Origin: Pseudomonadaceae bacterium UBA5811
GTDB taxonomy: Bacteria > Pseudomonadota > Gammaproteobacteria > Pseudomonadales > Pseudomonadaceae
Direction of reading: 5' to 3'
DNA length: 7,443 bases
Assembly: GCA_002417905.1 (NCBI GenBank)
Contig: DIDB01000019.1
Coordinates: 1 to 7,443 of the forward strand
Below the pieces are notes generated by a model. That model was not told where the DNA came from. It made no database searches and saw only the letters and a program-made list of their open reading frames with translations. Made by a program: the position numbers and the translations under genes. Shown here one piece after another: positions 1-6,301 of the stretch (position 1 is the first letter of the stretch; every line of letters starts with the position of its first letter).

Positions 1-734
1 TCACGGATGCGCTGCCAGTAGCTGTCCGGACGCACAATCACCCCGCCCGCCCCCTGGATCGGCTCGGCCACAAAGCCCGCCACCCGGCCCTCGCCCAGTC
101 CAAGGATTTTTTGCTCCTCCTGCTCGGCCACCCGGATGCCAAAGGCCTCCGGATCTTCATCGCCACCCTCGCCATACCAGTACGGCTGGTCAATATGGGC
201 AAAGCCGGGCAGCAGGCCGGCCTGCTGGTGCATGGCCTTCATCCCGCCCAGGCTGGCCCCGGCCAGGGTGGAGCCGTGATAGCCATTCCAGCGGCTGATG
301 ACCACCTGCTTCTCCGGACGGCCCAGGGTCGCCCAGTAATGGCGCACCATCCGCAGGGCCGTATCGTTGGCCTCTGAGCCGGAGCTGGTGAAGAACACAT
401 GATTCATGCCCTCCGGGGCCAGCCGGGCGATTTCCCGGGCCAGCTCCAGGGCCGGGGCGTGGGCCGTCTGGAAAAACAGGTTGTAGTACGGCAGCTCACG
501 CATCTGCCGGCTGGCCGCCTCCACCAGCTCCTCGCGGCCATAGCCGAGGTTGACGCACCACAGCCCGGCCATGCCGTCCAGGATGCGGTTGCCTTCGCTG
601 TCCCACAGGTAGACCCCGGAGGCCCGGGTGATGATACGGGCTCCTTTGGCATTCAGGGTCCGGTAATCGGTAAAGGGCGACAGCAGATGGTCGCGCCCCA
701 GCTCCTGCCAGTAACGGGTGTTATTCGCGCTCAT
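1..734 (-). CDS. spuC: Putrescine aminotransferase, class III PLP-dependent (SpuC-like), 3' end outside window
   Basis: This enzyme likely transfers an amino group from putrescine (or a related diamine) to pyruvate, giving 4-aminobutanal and alanine in the cytoplasm. The window holds the N-terminal 244 codons, a little over half of a family length of about 455 residues. Visible class III features are the N-terminal 'LDGMAGLWCVNLGYG' block (52-66), the PLP-phosphate motif TSSGSEANDT (116-125), the WNGYHGST segment (149-156) whose aromatic residue stacks on PLP, and AEPIQGAGGV (223-232). The PLP-aspartate and Schiff-base lysine lie beyond the left edge, so catalytic completeness cannot be judged. 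The start ATG at 734 has GGAGAG seven bases upstream and lies 12 bp after the synthetase stop, so it is the third gene of the operon. A different omega-amine:pyruvate specificity is possible, but the neighbours favour putrescine. Confidence 0.9.
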   Translation of the reverse strand, partial: MSANNTRYWQELGRDHLLSPFTDYRTLNAKGARIITRASGVYLWDSEGNRILDGMAGLWCVNLGYGREELVEAASRQMRELPYYNLFFQTAHAPALELAREIARLAPEGMNHVFFTSSGSEANDTALRMVRHYWATLGRPEKQVVISRWNGYHGSTLAGASLGGMKAMHQQAGLLPGFAHIDQPYWYGEGGDEDPEAFGIRVAEQEEQKILGLGEGRVAGFVAEPIQGAGGVIVRPDSYWQRIR

Positions 735-746
735 GATGGACTCTCC

Positions 747-2102
747 CTACACCGACAGCATCAGGAACTCCCGTTCCCAGGAGCTTATAATCCGGTTAAA
801 GTTTTCCTGCTCGGCCCGCTTGACGGCAATATAGCCGGCCAGAAACTGCGGACTCAGATAGGTTTCCAGCGCCTGGCAGCCTTCCATGCGGTCAAGGGCG
901 GAGGGCAGGGACAGCGGCAGGCGCAGGCTGCGCCGTTCGTGGCTGCGGCCCTGGACCGGCGGGCTGGGCGTCAGCTGCTCGACCATGCCGATATAACCAC
1001 ACAGCAGGCTGGCGGCAATCGCCAGATAGGGATTGGCATCAGCCCCCGGCAGACGGTTTTCCACCCGGCGGTTCTGCGGACCGGATTCCGGCACCCGCAG
1101 GCCGGCGGTGCGGTTTTCCTCACCCCACTCCACGTTGACCGGTGCCGAAGTCCCGGGCTGGAACCGGCGGAACGAATTGACATTGGGGGCAAACAGCGGC
1201 AGCAGCTCCGGAATGTATTTCTGCAGGCCACCCACATGCTGCAGAAACAGCCGGCTCATCGAGCCATCCGGATTGGAAAACACGCTCTGCCCTTCGGCAT
1301 CCACCACGCTCTGGTGCAGGTGCATGGCACTGCCCGGCTCGCCGGTCATCGGCTTGGCCATAAAAGTAGCGGCCACATTGTGCTTGAGCGCCGCTTCGCG
1401 CATGGTGCGCTTGAATACCAGGATCTGGTCGGCCAGATGCAGCGGATCACCATGACGGAAGTTGATTTCCATCTGGGCGGTGCCTTCCTCATGGATCAGG
1501 GTATCCAGATCCAGCCCCTGGGCCTCGCACCAGTCGTACATATCCTCGAACAGCGGATCAAATTCGTTGGCCGCATCAATGGAGAACGACTGTCGGCCGG
1601 TCTCCTGGCGGCCCGAGCGGCCCACTGGCGGCTGGAACGGCAGGTCCGGATCACCGCAGCGCCGGGTCAGGTAAAACTCCATCTCCGGTGCCACCACCGG
1701 CTGCCAGCCCTGCTCGGCATACAGGCGCAGCACTTTTTTCAGCACATTGCGCGGTGACAGTTCAATAGGCAGGCCGCGCTTGTCATAGGTATCGTGAATC
1801 ACCAGTGCCGTGGGTTCGGCCGCCCAGGGCACCAGAAAGGCCGCGGCCGGATCGGGCCGGCAGAACATGTCGATATCCGCCGGGTCCAGCAGCTGGTAAT
1901 ACAGCCCGGAATCCACCGGATCGCCGGTCACAGTCTGCAGCAGAACCCCCTCCGGCAGGCGCATGCCCTGCTCGACCAGGAATTTGCTGGTGGGGGCAAT
2001 CTTGCCCCGGGCAATGCCGGTCTGGTCACAGATCACACACTCCACCTCGGTGATCCGGCGCTCGCGCAGCCAGCCGGCCAGCTGTTCAAAGGGTGCGTTC
2101 AT
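747..2102 (-). CDS. puuA: Gamma-glutamylpolyamine synthetase, glutamine-synthetase family (PuuA/SpuI-like)
   Basis: A 451-residue glutamine-synthetase-fold enzyme that likely joins glutamate to putrescine (or another polyamine) using ATP, the first step of the gamma-glutamylated route. Family motifs occur in order: an N-terminal beta-grasp segment with CDQTGIARGK (25-34), metal-binding EMEFYL (140-145), HEEGTAQMEIN (204-214), MHLHQS (260-265), NVEWGEENRTAGLRVP (323-338) and RVENRLPGADANPYL (346-360). No NLYDLP adenylylation motif of ammonia-assimilating GlnA is seen near the C-terminus, and the flanking polyamine genes point the same way. The frame stays open upstream to 2216, but the start at 2102 is preferred. 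It has GGGAGGG a few bases upstream, it begins the conserved domain, and its ATG shares one base with the stop of the upstream hydrolase (TGATG), which suggests translational coupling. Whether putrescine, spermidine or diaminopropane is the best substrate cannot be read from the sequence. Confidence 0.9.
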   Translation of the reverse strand: MNAPFEQLAGWLRERRITEVECVICDQTGIARGKIAPTSKFLVEQGMRLPEGVLLQTVTGDPVDSGLYYQLLDPADIDMFCRPDPAAAFLVPWAAEPTALVIHDTYDKRGLPIELSPRNVLKKVLRLYAEQGWQPVVAPEMEFYLTRRCGDPDLPFQPPVGRSGRQETGRQSFSIDAANEFDPLFEDMYDWCEAQGLDLDTLIHEEGTAQMEINFRHGDPLHLADQILVFKRTMREAALKHNVAATFMAKPMTGEPGSAMHLHQSVVDAEGQSVFSNPDGSMSRLFLQHVGGLQKYIPELLPLFAPNVNSFRRFQPGTSAPVNVEWGEENRTAGLRVPESGPQNRRVENRLPGADANPYLAIAASLLCGYIGMVEQLTPSPPVQGRSHERRSLRLPLSLPSALDRMEGCQALETYLSPQFLAGYIAVKRAEQENFNRIISSWEREFLMLSV

Positions 2103-2866
2103 CAAGCCCTCCCGGCCTGCTGGCGATGTCCGGCCCGGGCCTGGCAGGCCCGGGCAAAGCCCTGAAATATGGCCAGATAATGCGGATGCTGCTGCACCTG
2201 CCATTCCGGATGCCACTGTACGCCCAGGGCAAAGCCTTGCGCCGTACTGACGCTAAACGCCTCCACCAGACCATCCGGGGCCAGTGCTTCAACCCGCAGC
2301 CCTTCGGCCAGCCGGTCCACCCCCTGGCCATGCACGGAGTTGACCTGGAAATGCGCCGGCAGACCCAGTCGCTCCAGGACACCACCGGGCTGGCGCTGTA
2401 CCGGGTGGCGGGCGGCATACTGCAGCGCTACCGGATCCGCCGGATTTTCCCGGTGATCCTGGTAAGGCCCAACCTCATGAACCTGCTGGTGCAGGGTGCC
2501 ACCAAAGGCCACGTTCATTTCCTGAAAGCCCCGGCAGATCCCCAGCAGCGGCACACCGGCCACCACTGCCGCCCGGATCAGGGGCAGGGTCAGCGCGTCC
2601 CGCTGCGGATCGTGCAGCGTTCCCGGTGCGCTGGGGGTGCCCCGGTAGTGCTGGGGCTCCACATTGGACGGCGAGCCGGTCAGCAGCAGGCCATCCAGCT
2701 GCGCCAGCAGGTCCGGCGGCTCCATCAGCCCGGGCAGCGCCGGGATGATCAGGGGCATTCCGGCCAGGGCTGCCGCCCGCAGGTACTTGTCACCGGCCAT
2801 ATGGAACAGGTGCTGGCCGGCCTGGTGGGTACAGGCTGAAACGCCAATCAGTGGCACAGGGGTCAT
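2102..2866 (-). CDS. puuD: Gamma-glutamyl-GABA hydrolase, class I glutamine amidotransferase-like (PuuD/SpuA-like)
   Basis: A 254-residue cytoplasmic peptidase C26 / class I glutamine amidotransferase-like protein that likely cleaves gamma-glutamyl-GABA to glutamate and GABA, closing the gamma-glutamylated putrescine route. The nucleophile elbow is LLGICRGFQEMN with Cys111. The second half of the triad is VQWHPEW with His219 and Glu221. The oxyanion-side LLLTGSPSNVEP (60-71) and the FQVNSVHGQGVDRLAEGL segment (173-190) are typical of PuuD proteins. Length matches E. coli PuuD. The ATG at 2866 has AAGGAA about eight bases upstream and is the first gene after the divergent control region, so it should lead the minus-strand operon. 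Its stop overlaps the synthetase start by one base. The Ala/Gln/Arg-rich last 15 residues look like an unconserved tail. Confidence 0.92.
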   Translation of the reverse strand: MTPVPLIGVSACTHQAGQHLFHMAGDKYLRAAALAGMPLIIPALPGLMEPPDLLAQLDGLLLTGSPSNVEPQHYRGTPSAPGTLHDPQRDALTLPLIRAAVVAGVPLLGICRGFQEMNVAFGGTLHQQVHEVGPYQDHRENPADPVALQYAARHPVQRQPGGVLERLGLPAHFQVNSVHGQGVDRLAEGLRVEALAPDGLVEAFSVSTAQGFALGVQWHPEWQVQQHPHYLAIFQGFARACQARAGHRQQAGRA

Positions 2867-3082
2867 GGGGCCGTTTCCTTTTCCGCGAAGCCATTGACTG
2901 AGGTTAGTGGGCGACCGGCGTTTTACAACCGGCGTACCAGTCTGCCCGCACTTCGTGAATAACCGGTGACGGGCGGGCTGGTCCGGCGGCCATGGGCCCG
3001 TTACCCTGACGGATACACCGTCCTGGTGCTGTAAAAGTACCGGCGTTTACTCTGCAGACCGATTCCAGACTCCGGAGCCCAC
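2867..3082. promoter_or_regulatory. Divergent intergenic control region between puuD operon and aguBA
   Basis: This 216-bp gap is the largest in the window and must hold the promoters for the minus-strand puuD operon and the plus-strand aguBA genes. No strong sigma-70 promoter stands out. A weak plus-strand candidate is CTGACG (3006-3011) and TGTAAA (3030-3035) with an 18-bp spacer. The same TGTAAA hexamer occurs on the minus strand (2927-2922), facing puuD, without a clear -35 box. Other visible structure is a 5-bp inverted repeat GACGG-ATACA-CCGTC (3008-3022), a GTAAA/TTTAC inverted pair (3031-3050), and three copies of ACCGGCG. The region is presumably where a polyamine- or agmatine-responsive regulator acts, but no regulator gene is in the window. 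Confidence 0.55.
2914..2934. repeat. Direct repeat ACCGGCG-N7-ACCGGCG, possible operator
   Basis: Two identical ACCGGCG heptamers start 14 bp apart (2914-2920 and 2928-2934), separated by TTTTACA. A third copy lies at 3039-3045 in the aguB leader, followed by TTTAC much as the first copy is followed by TTTTAC. The placement between divergent genes suits a regulator site. However, CCGG words are very common throughout this genome segment, so chance recurrence is a real alternative. Confidence 0.3.
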
Positions 3083-3964
3083 ATGACCCGAACCGTCAGC
3101 GTTGCCGCCACCCAGATGGCCTGCACCCCGGATACCCGGCAGAATATCGCCCGCGCCGAACAGCTGGTTCGCCAGGCCGCCGCGCAGGGCGCCAGGATCA
3201 TCCTGCTGCAGGAGCTGTTCGAAACCCCCTATTTCTGCCAGAAACCGGAAGCGGGCCATCTGGCGCTGGCCACCACACTGGAAGACAACCCGGCCATCCG
3301 GCATTTCCGCCAGCTGGCCGCCGAACTGCAGGTGGTGCTGCCGGTCAGCTTCTTCGAACGCTGCGGCCAGGCCCGCTTTAACAGCGTGGCGGTGCTGGAT
3401 GCCGATGGCCGCTGCCTCGGCCTGTACCGCAAAAGCCATATTCCGGATGGCCCCGGCTACCATGAAAAATATTATTTCAGCCCCGGTGATACCGGCTTCC
3501 GGGTCTGGCAGACCCGTTATGCCCGGATCGGCGTCGGCATCTGCTGGGACCAGTGGTTTCCCGAGTCGGCCCGCTGCATGGCCCTGCTGGGTGCCGAGCT
3601 GCTGTTTTACCCCACTGCCATTGGCAGCGAACCCCATGATCCGTCCATCCAGTCCCGTGATCACTGGCAACGGGTCCAGCAGGGCCACGCTGCTGCCAAC
3701 CTGATGCCACTGATTGCCAGTAACCGTACCGGTACCGAACACCAGCAGGACTACCAGATCACCTTTTATGGCTCCTCCTTTATCACCGACGCCAGCGGCG
3801 CCCGGCTGGCCTGTCTGGACGAGGATGAGGAAGGGGTGCTGGTCCAGGCCTTTGATCTGGAGCAGCTGGAAAAAAACCGCAGCGCCTGGGGCGTGTTCCG
3901 CGACCGGCGGCCCGGACTGTACGGCCCGCTGAATACCCTGGACGGCCAGCGGCCTTCGGTCTGA
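3083..3964 (+). CDS. aguB: N-carbamoylputrescine amidohydrolase, nitrilase superfamily (AguB)
   Basis: A 293-residue carbon-nitrogen hydrolase that converts N-carbamoylputrescine to putrescine, CO2 and ammonia, the second step of the agmatine deiminase route. The nitrilase catalytic set is complete: Glu44 in LLQELFET, Lys117 in LYRKSHIP, and Cys154 in [10 protein letters not shown]. AguB-type features include [19 protein letters not shown] (121-139), [10 protein letters not shown] (175-184), [13 protein letters not shown] (194-206) and SNRTGTE (213-219). Length matches the family. The ATG at 3083 has GGAG with a 5-bp gap, and the reading begins directly with the conserved first strand. It is the first plus-strand gene after the divergent region and lies 13 bp upstream of aguA, so the two form an operon. 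Function is very secure because both enzymes of the pathway are adjacent. Confidence 0.96.
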   Translation: MTRTVSVAATQMACTPDTRQNIARAEQLVRQAAAQGARIILLQELFETPYFCQKPEAGHLALATTLEDNPAIRHFRQLAAELQVVLPVSFFERCGQARFNSVAVLDADGRCLGLYRKSHIPDGPGYHEKYYFSPGDTGFRVWQTRYARIGVGICWDQWFPESARCMALLGAELLFYPTAIGSEPHDPSIQSRDHWQRVQQGHAAANLMPLIASNRTGTEHQQDYQITFYGSSFITDASGARLACLDEDEEGVLVQAFDLEQLEKNRSAWGVFRDRRPGLYGPLNTLDGQRPSV

Positions 3965-3977
3965 GCGGAGACCGGCC

Positions 3978-5084
3978 ATGATGACCCTGAACACCACGCC
4001 CCATGATGACGGCTTTTACATGCCCGCCGAATGGGCGCCCCACCGCCAGACCTGGATGCTCTGGCCCGAGCGGCCGGACAACTGGCGGCTGGGCGCCAAG
4101 CCCGCCCAGGCCGCGTTTGCGCGGGTAGCGCTGGCCATTGCCCGCTTCGAGCCGGTCAGTGTCGGCGTGTCTGCCGCCCAGTACGCCAATGCCTGTGCCC
4201 GGCTGGCGCACCCGGCCATCCGGGTGGTGGAGCTGTCCAGTGATGATGCCTGGATCCGGGATACCGGCCCGACCTTTGTCATCAACCGGCGCGGCAACGT
4301 GCGTGGTGTGGACTGGACCTTCAACGCCTGGGGCGGCCTGCAGGGCGGGCTGTACTGGCCGTGGCAGCGTGACGACCAGCTGGCCGGCAAGATCCTGCAG
4401 CTGGAAGGCTGTCCCCGCTACCGTACCGGGCACTTTGTGCTGGAAGGCGGCGCCATCCATGTGGACGGCGAGGGCACCCTGCTGACCACTGAAGAATGCC
4501 TGCTCAACCCCAACCGCAATCCGCAGTACAACCGCGGGCAGATCAGCCGGCAGCTGGCCAGCCAGCTGGGCGTGGAACGGATCATCTGGCTGCCCCGGGG
4601 ACTGGCCGATGATGAAACCGATGGCCATATCGACAACTTCTGCTGCTTTGTCCGGCCCGGTGAAGTGCTGCTGGCCTGGACCGATGACCCGGCCAGTCCC
4701 AATTACCGGCGCTGCCGGGAAGCCCTGGCGGTACTGGAGCGCAGCCGGGATGCCCGGAACCGGCCCCTGCAGGTCCACCGGCTGCCCCTGCCAGTCCCCC
4801 TGCTGGCCAGCGAAGACGAGTGTGCCAGCATCGACCCGGTTCCCGGCAGCCAGCCCCGCCGGCCCGGCCAGCCGCTGGCGGCCTCTTACGTGAACTTCCT
4901 GATCGTCAATGGCGGCATCATCGCCCCGGCCTTTGCTGATCCGGCCGACCTGCAGGCCGCGCAGATCCTGCAGCGCTGCTTTCCCGGACGGGAGGTGGTG
5001 ATGCTGCCCGGCCGGGAAATCCTGCTGGGCGGCGGCAACATTCACTGCATTACCCAGCAGCAGCCGGCTGGCCAGCCCGGCTGA
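3978..5084 (+). CDS. aguA: Agmatine deiminase (AguA)
   Basis: A 368-residue guanidine-modifying enzyme (peptidylarginine-deiminase fold) that hydrolyses agmatine to N-carbamoylputrescine and ammonia. Family signatures are [20 protein letters not shown] (11-30), the substrate-binding [12 protein letters not shown] (89-100), FNAWGG (115-120), [25 protein letters not shown] starting at 152, and [10 protein letters not shown] (212-221), which contains the catalytic His217. The nucleophile is Cys357 in [13 protein letters not shown]. Length equals the usual family size. Two ATGs are in tandem. The first (3978) has GGAG with a 7-bp gap and gives the N-terminus expected for the family. The gene follows aguB by 13 bp, and a GC-rich inverted repeat covers its stop codon. 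Confidence 0.96.
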   Translation: MMTLNTTPHDDGFYMPAEWAPHRQTWMLWPERPDNWRLGAKPAQAAFARVALAIARFEPVSVGVSAAQYANACARLAHPAIRVVELSSDDAWIRDTGPTFVINRRGNVRGVDWTFNAWGGLQGGLYWPWQRDDQLAGKILQLEGCPRYRTGHFVLEGGAIHVDGEGTLLTTEECLLNPNRNPQYNRGQISRQLASQLGVERIIWLPRGLADDETDGHIDNFCCFVRPGEVLLAWTDDPASPNYRRCREALAVLERSRDARNRPLQVHRLPLPVPLLASEDECASIDPVPGSQPRRPGQPLAASYVNFLIVNGGIIAPAFADPADLQAAQILQRCFPGREVVMLPGREILLGGGNIHCITQQQPAGQPG

Positions 5085-5091
5085 GCCGGGC
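5075..5091 (+). other. GC-rich hairpin spanning the aguA stop codon
   Basis: GCCCGG (5075-5080) and CCGGGC (5086-5091) can pair around a 5-base loop that includes the aguA TGA. No run of T follows, so it is not a standard intrinsic terminator. It could slow 3' decay of the aguBA message or reduce read-through into the cytochrome gene 46 bp downstream, but a chance GC-rich palindrome is equally possible. Confidence 0.25.
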
Positions 5092-5130
5092 CAGACTATG
5101 CCGGACATCCAGCCAAGAGGAGTAATCCCC

Positions 5131-5583
5131 ATGAAAGCACTGATCACCGGCAGCCTGCTGCTCGGCACCGTCCTGCTGGCCCGGGCAGACAGCCTGGCTC
5201 CGGAAAAACAGGTGGAGTACCGCCAGGCCGGCTACCGCTATATGGCCTGGAATATGGGCCGGATCAAGGAGCAGCTGGATGGCGGCCACTACGATGCCAG
5301 GCAGGTACAGGCCGCCGCCGGAGCCATTGCGTCCATCGCCAGCTCCGGCATGGGTGCCCTGTATGGCCCCGGCACGGCAACGGACAAACTGGGCGACAAA
5401 ACCCGGCTGAAACCGGAGTTTTTTGCCCAGCGGGACAAGGCCGCCCAGCTGGCCGGCGAGCTCAACACGGCTACCCGGAAACTGGCCAGCGCAGCGGCCA
5501 AAGGCGACAGGGATGCCCTCAGGATCGCCTTCGGTGAAACCGGGGCCGCCTGCAAGGCCTGCTACAGCGCCTTCCGCAACTGA
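5131..5583 (+). CDS. Periplasmic cytochrome c' with variant heme motif (CxxCY instead of CxxCH)
   Basis: A 150-residue exported protein of the cytochrome c' family: four-helix-bundle, high-spin heme proteins known to bind NO and CO. Residues 1-19 form a signal peptide (KAL, hydrophobic core, ARA|D cleavage site). Helix A carries EYRQAGYRYMAWNMGRIK (29-46), which aligns with the YRQ...M...GR helix of known members. The C-terminal motif is CKACYSAFRN (141-150). Both heme-linking cysteines (141, 144), the inner Lys-Ala and the following Arg149 fit the family, but the axial His is Tyr145 (codon TAC, 5563-5565). The only His in the mature chain is His53, far from the motif. The ATG at 5131 is chosen over the in-frame ATG at 5098 because it has AAGAGGAG with an 8-bp gap and starts the signal peptide. 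It follows aguA by 46 bp on the same strand and may be co-transcribed. Family assignment is firm; heme ligation and maturation are in doubt. Confidence 0.88.
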   Translation: MKALITGSLLLGTVLLARADSLAPEKQVEYRQAGYRYMAWNMGRIKEQLDGGHYDARQVQAAAGAIASIASSGMGALYGPGTATDKLGDKTRLKPEFFAQRDKAAQLAGELNTATRKLASAAAKGDRDALRIAFGETGAACKACYSAFRN

Positions 5584-5586
5584 GGC

Positions 5587-6282
5587 TTACCAGTCCGGCA
5601 CTCCGGCGGCCGGGGGCGGTACAGCCACCCGCCACTCCGGCCACATCTGGACCGCCATCACCAGCAGCGCCGCCAGCAGCAGGGCCAGGCTGGCCCGGCT
5701 CCAGCCACCCCCACGGGCATCCTGCTGGCCGGCCCCCGTCTTCGGCATCCGGCCGGTCAGCATGGCCCGCAGCAGGGGCCGTCGCCTGATCCGGACATAA
5801 AACAGGATGGCCAGCAGATGCAGACTGATCATCCCCAGCAGCCAGGGCCAGAGCTGCCGGTGCAGCCGGGTCAGCGCCTGGCTGGTATCCGGACTGGCCA
5901 GCGGCTGCAGCGGGCCGTGAAAGGCAATCTCATCATCGGCCAGCAGACCCGTGGCCAGTTGCAGGGCCAGCAGCCCCAGCAGGGCCAGAACGGCCAGCAC
6001 TCCCGCCGGACTGTGGCCCGGCCGCCGCCAGCGACCCTGCAGCTCCTCCCGGAGACCGGGCAGCGTGGCCAGCAGGTAACGCCAGCGGGCATAGCCGGAA
6101 CCCCATAACCCCCAGAGCAGCCGGAAAACCAGCAGGCCCAGAACGGCCAGCCCCAGCCGTCCGTGCCAGGGCATCAGGTTGCCGCCCAGCCAGCCCGTCA
6201 GCAGGGCTCCGCCGACACTGGCAGCCAGCAGCCAGTGGAACAGGCGCAATGGCCCGTCCCAGACCCGGAATGATTCGGACAT
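5587..6282 (-). CDS. Cytochrome b561, inner-membrane diheme electron carrier
   Basis: A 231-residue membrane protein of the bacterial cytochrome b561 / Ni-Fe hydrogenase b-type family, which passes electrons between quinol and periplasmic acceptors. Hydrophobic segments lie near residues 14-33, 42-60, 94-114, 145-163 and a C-terminal 197-214. Candidate heme-iron histidines are His16 (LFHW), His40 (PWHGRLG), His141 (RLHRQLW) and His155 (SLHLLAI). The GHSPAG (89-94) and TGLLADDEIAFHGPL (111-125) segments are characteristic of this family. The start at 6282 has GGGGGAG with a 9-bp gap. It lies 19 bp after the aldehyde dehydrogenase stop on the same strand, so it is probably the last gene of that operon. 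It converges on the cytochrome c' gene with 3 bp between stop codons. Cytochrome b561 is a plausible electron donor to cytochrome c', but this is inference. Confidence 0.9.
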   Translation of the reverse strand: MSESFRVWDGPLRLFHWLLAASVGGALLTGWLGGNLMPWHGRLGLAVLGLLVFRLLWGLWGSGYARWRYLLATLPGLREELQGRWRRPGHSPAGVLAVLALLGLLALQLATGLLADDEIAFHGPLQPLASPDTSQALTRLHRQLWPWLLGMISLHLLAILFYVRIRRRPLLRAMLTGRMPKTGAGQQDARGGGWSRASLALLLAALLVMAVQMWPEWRVAVPPPAAGVPDW

Positions 6283-6301
6283 GGCACGGTACTCCCCCGG
6301 G

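Noticed and set aside
399..1757. Long plus-strand open frame (452 codons) opposite the glutamylpolyamine synthetase
   Set aside because: It lies antisense to a clearly conserved gene, its translation has no recognisable domain and is rich in Gln/Gly/His/Arg in the way expected from GC-biased antisense frames, and no convincing ribosome site is seen.
2103..2216. 38-residue N-terminal extension of the synthetase
   Set aside because: The extension overlaps the conserved hydrolase gene in another frame, has no family similarity, and the ATG at 2102 has its own ribosome site and matches the family N-terminus.
2852..2868. TGGCAC resembling a sigma-54 -24 element
   Set aside because: The expected -12 TTGC-type element is not at the right spacing, and the site lies inside the puuD coding start on the wrong side for either operon.
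3047..3997. Minus-strand open frame (316 codons) opposite aguB
   Set aside because: It covers aguB in antisense and has no recognisable family features.
5098..5130. Upstream in-frame ATG for the cytochrome c' gene
   Set aside because: It would bury the signal peptide behind 11 extra residues and has no ribosome site, whereas the ATG at 5131 has AAGAGGAG at good spacing.
3783..5168. Long minus-strand open frame (461 codons) opposite aguA
   Set aside because: It is the antisense shadow of a well-conserved gene; long open antisense frames are expected at this GC content and codon bias, and no known motif is seen.
5594..5633. Overlapping small GC hairpins just after the cytochrome c' stop (for example 5595-5599 with 5609-5613, and 5615-5619 with 5629-5633)
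   Set aside because: The stems are short, no T-run follows, and they lie in the coding end of cytochrome b561, so they are not supportable as a terminator.
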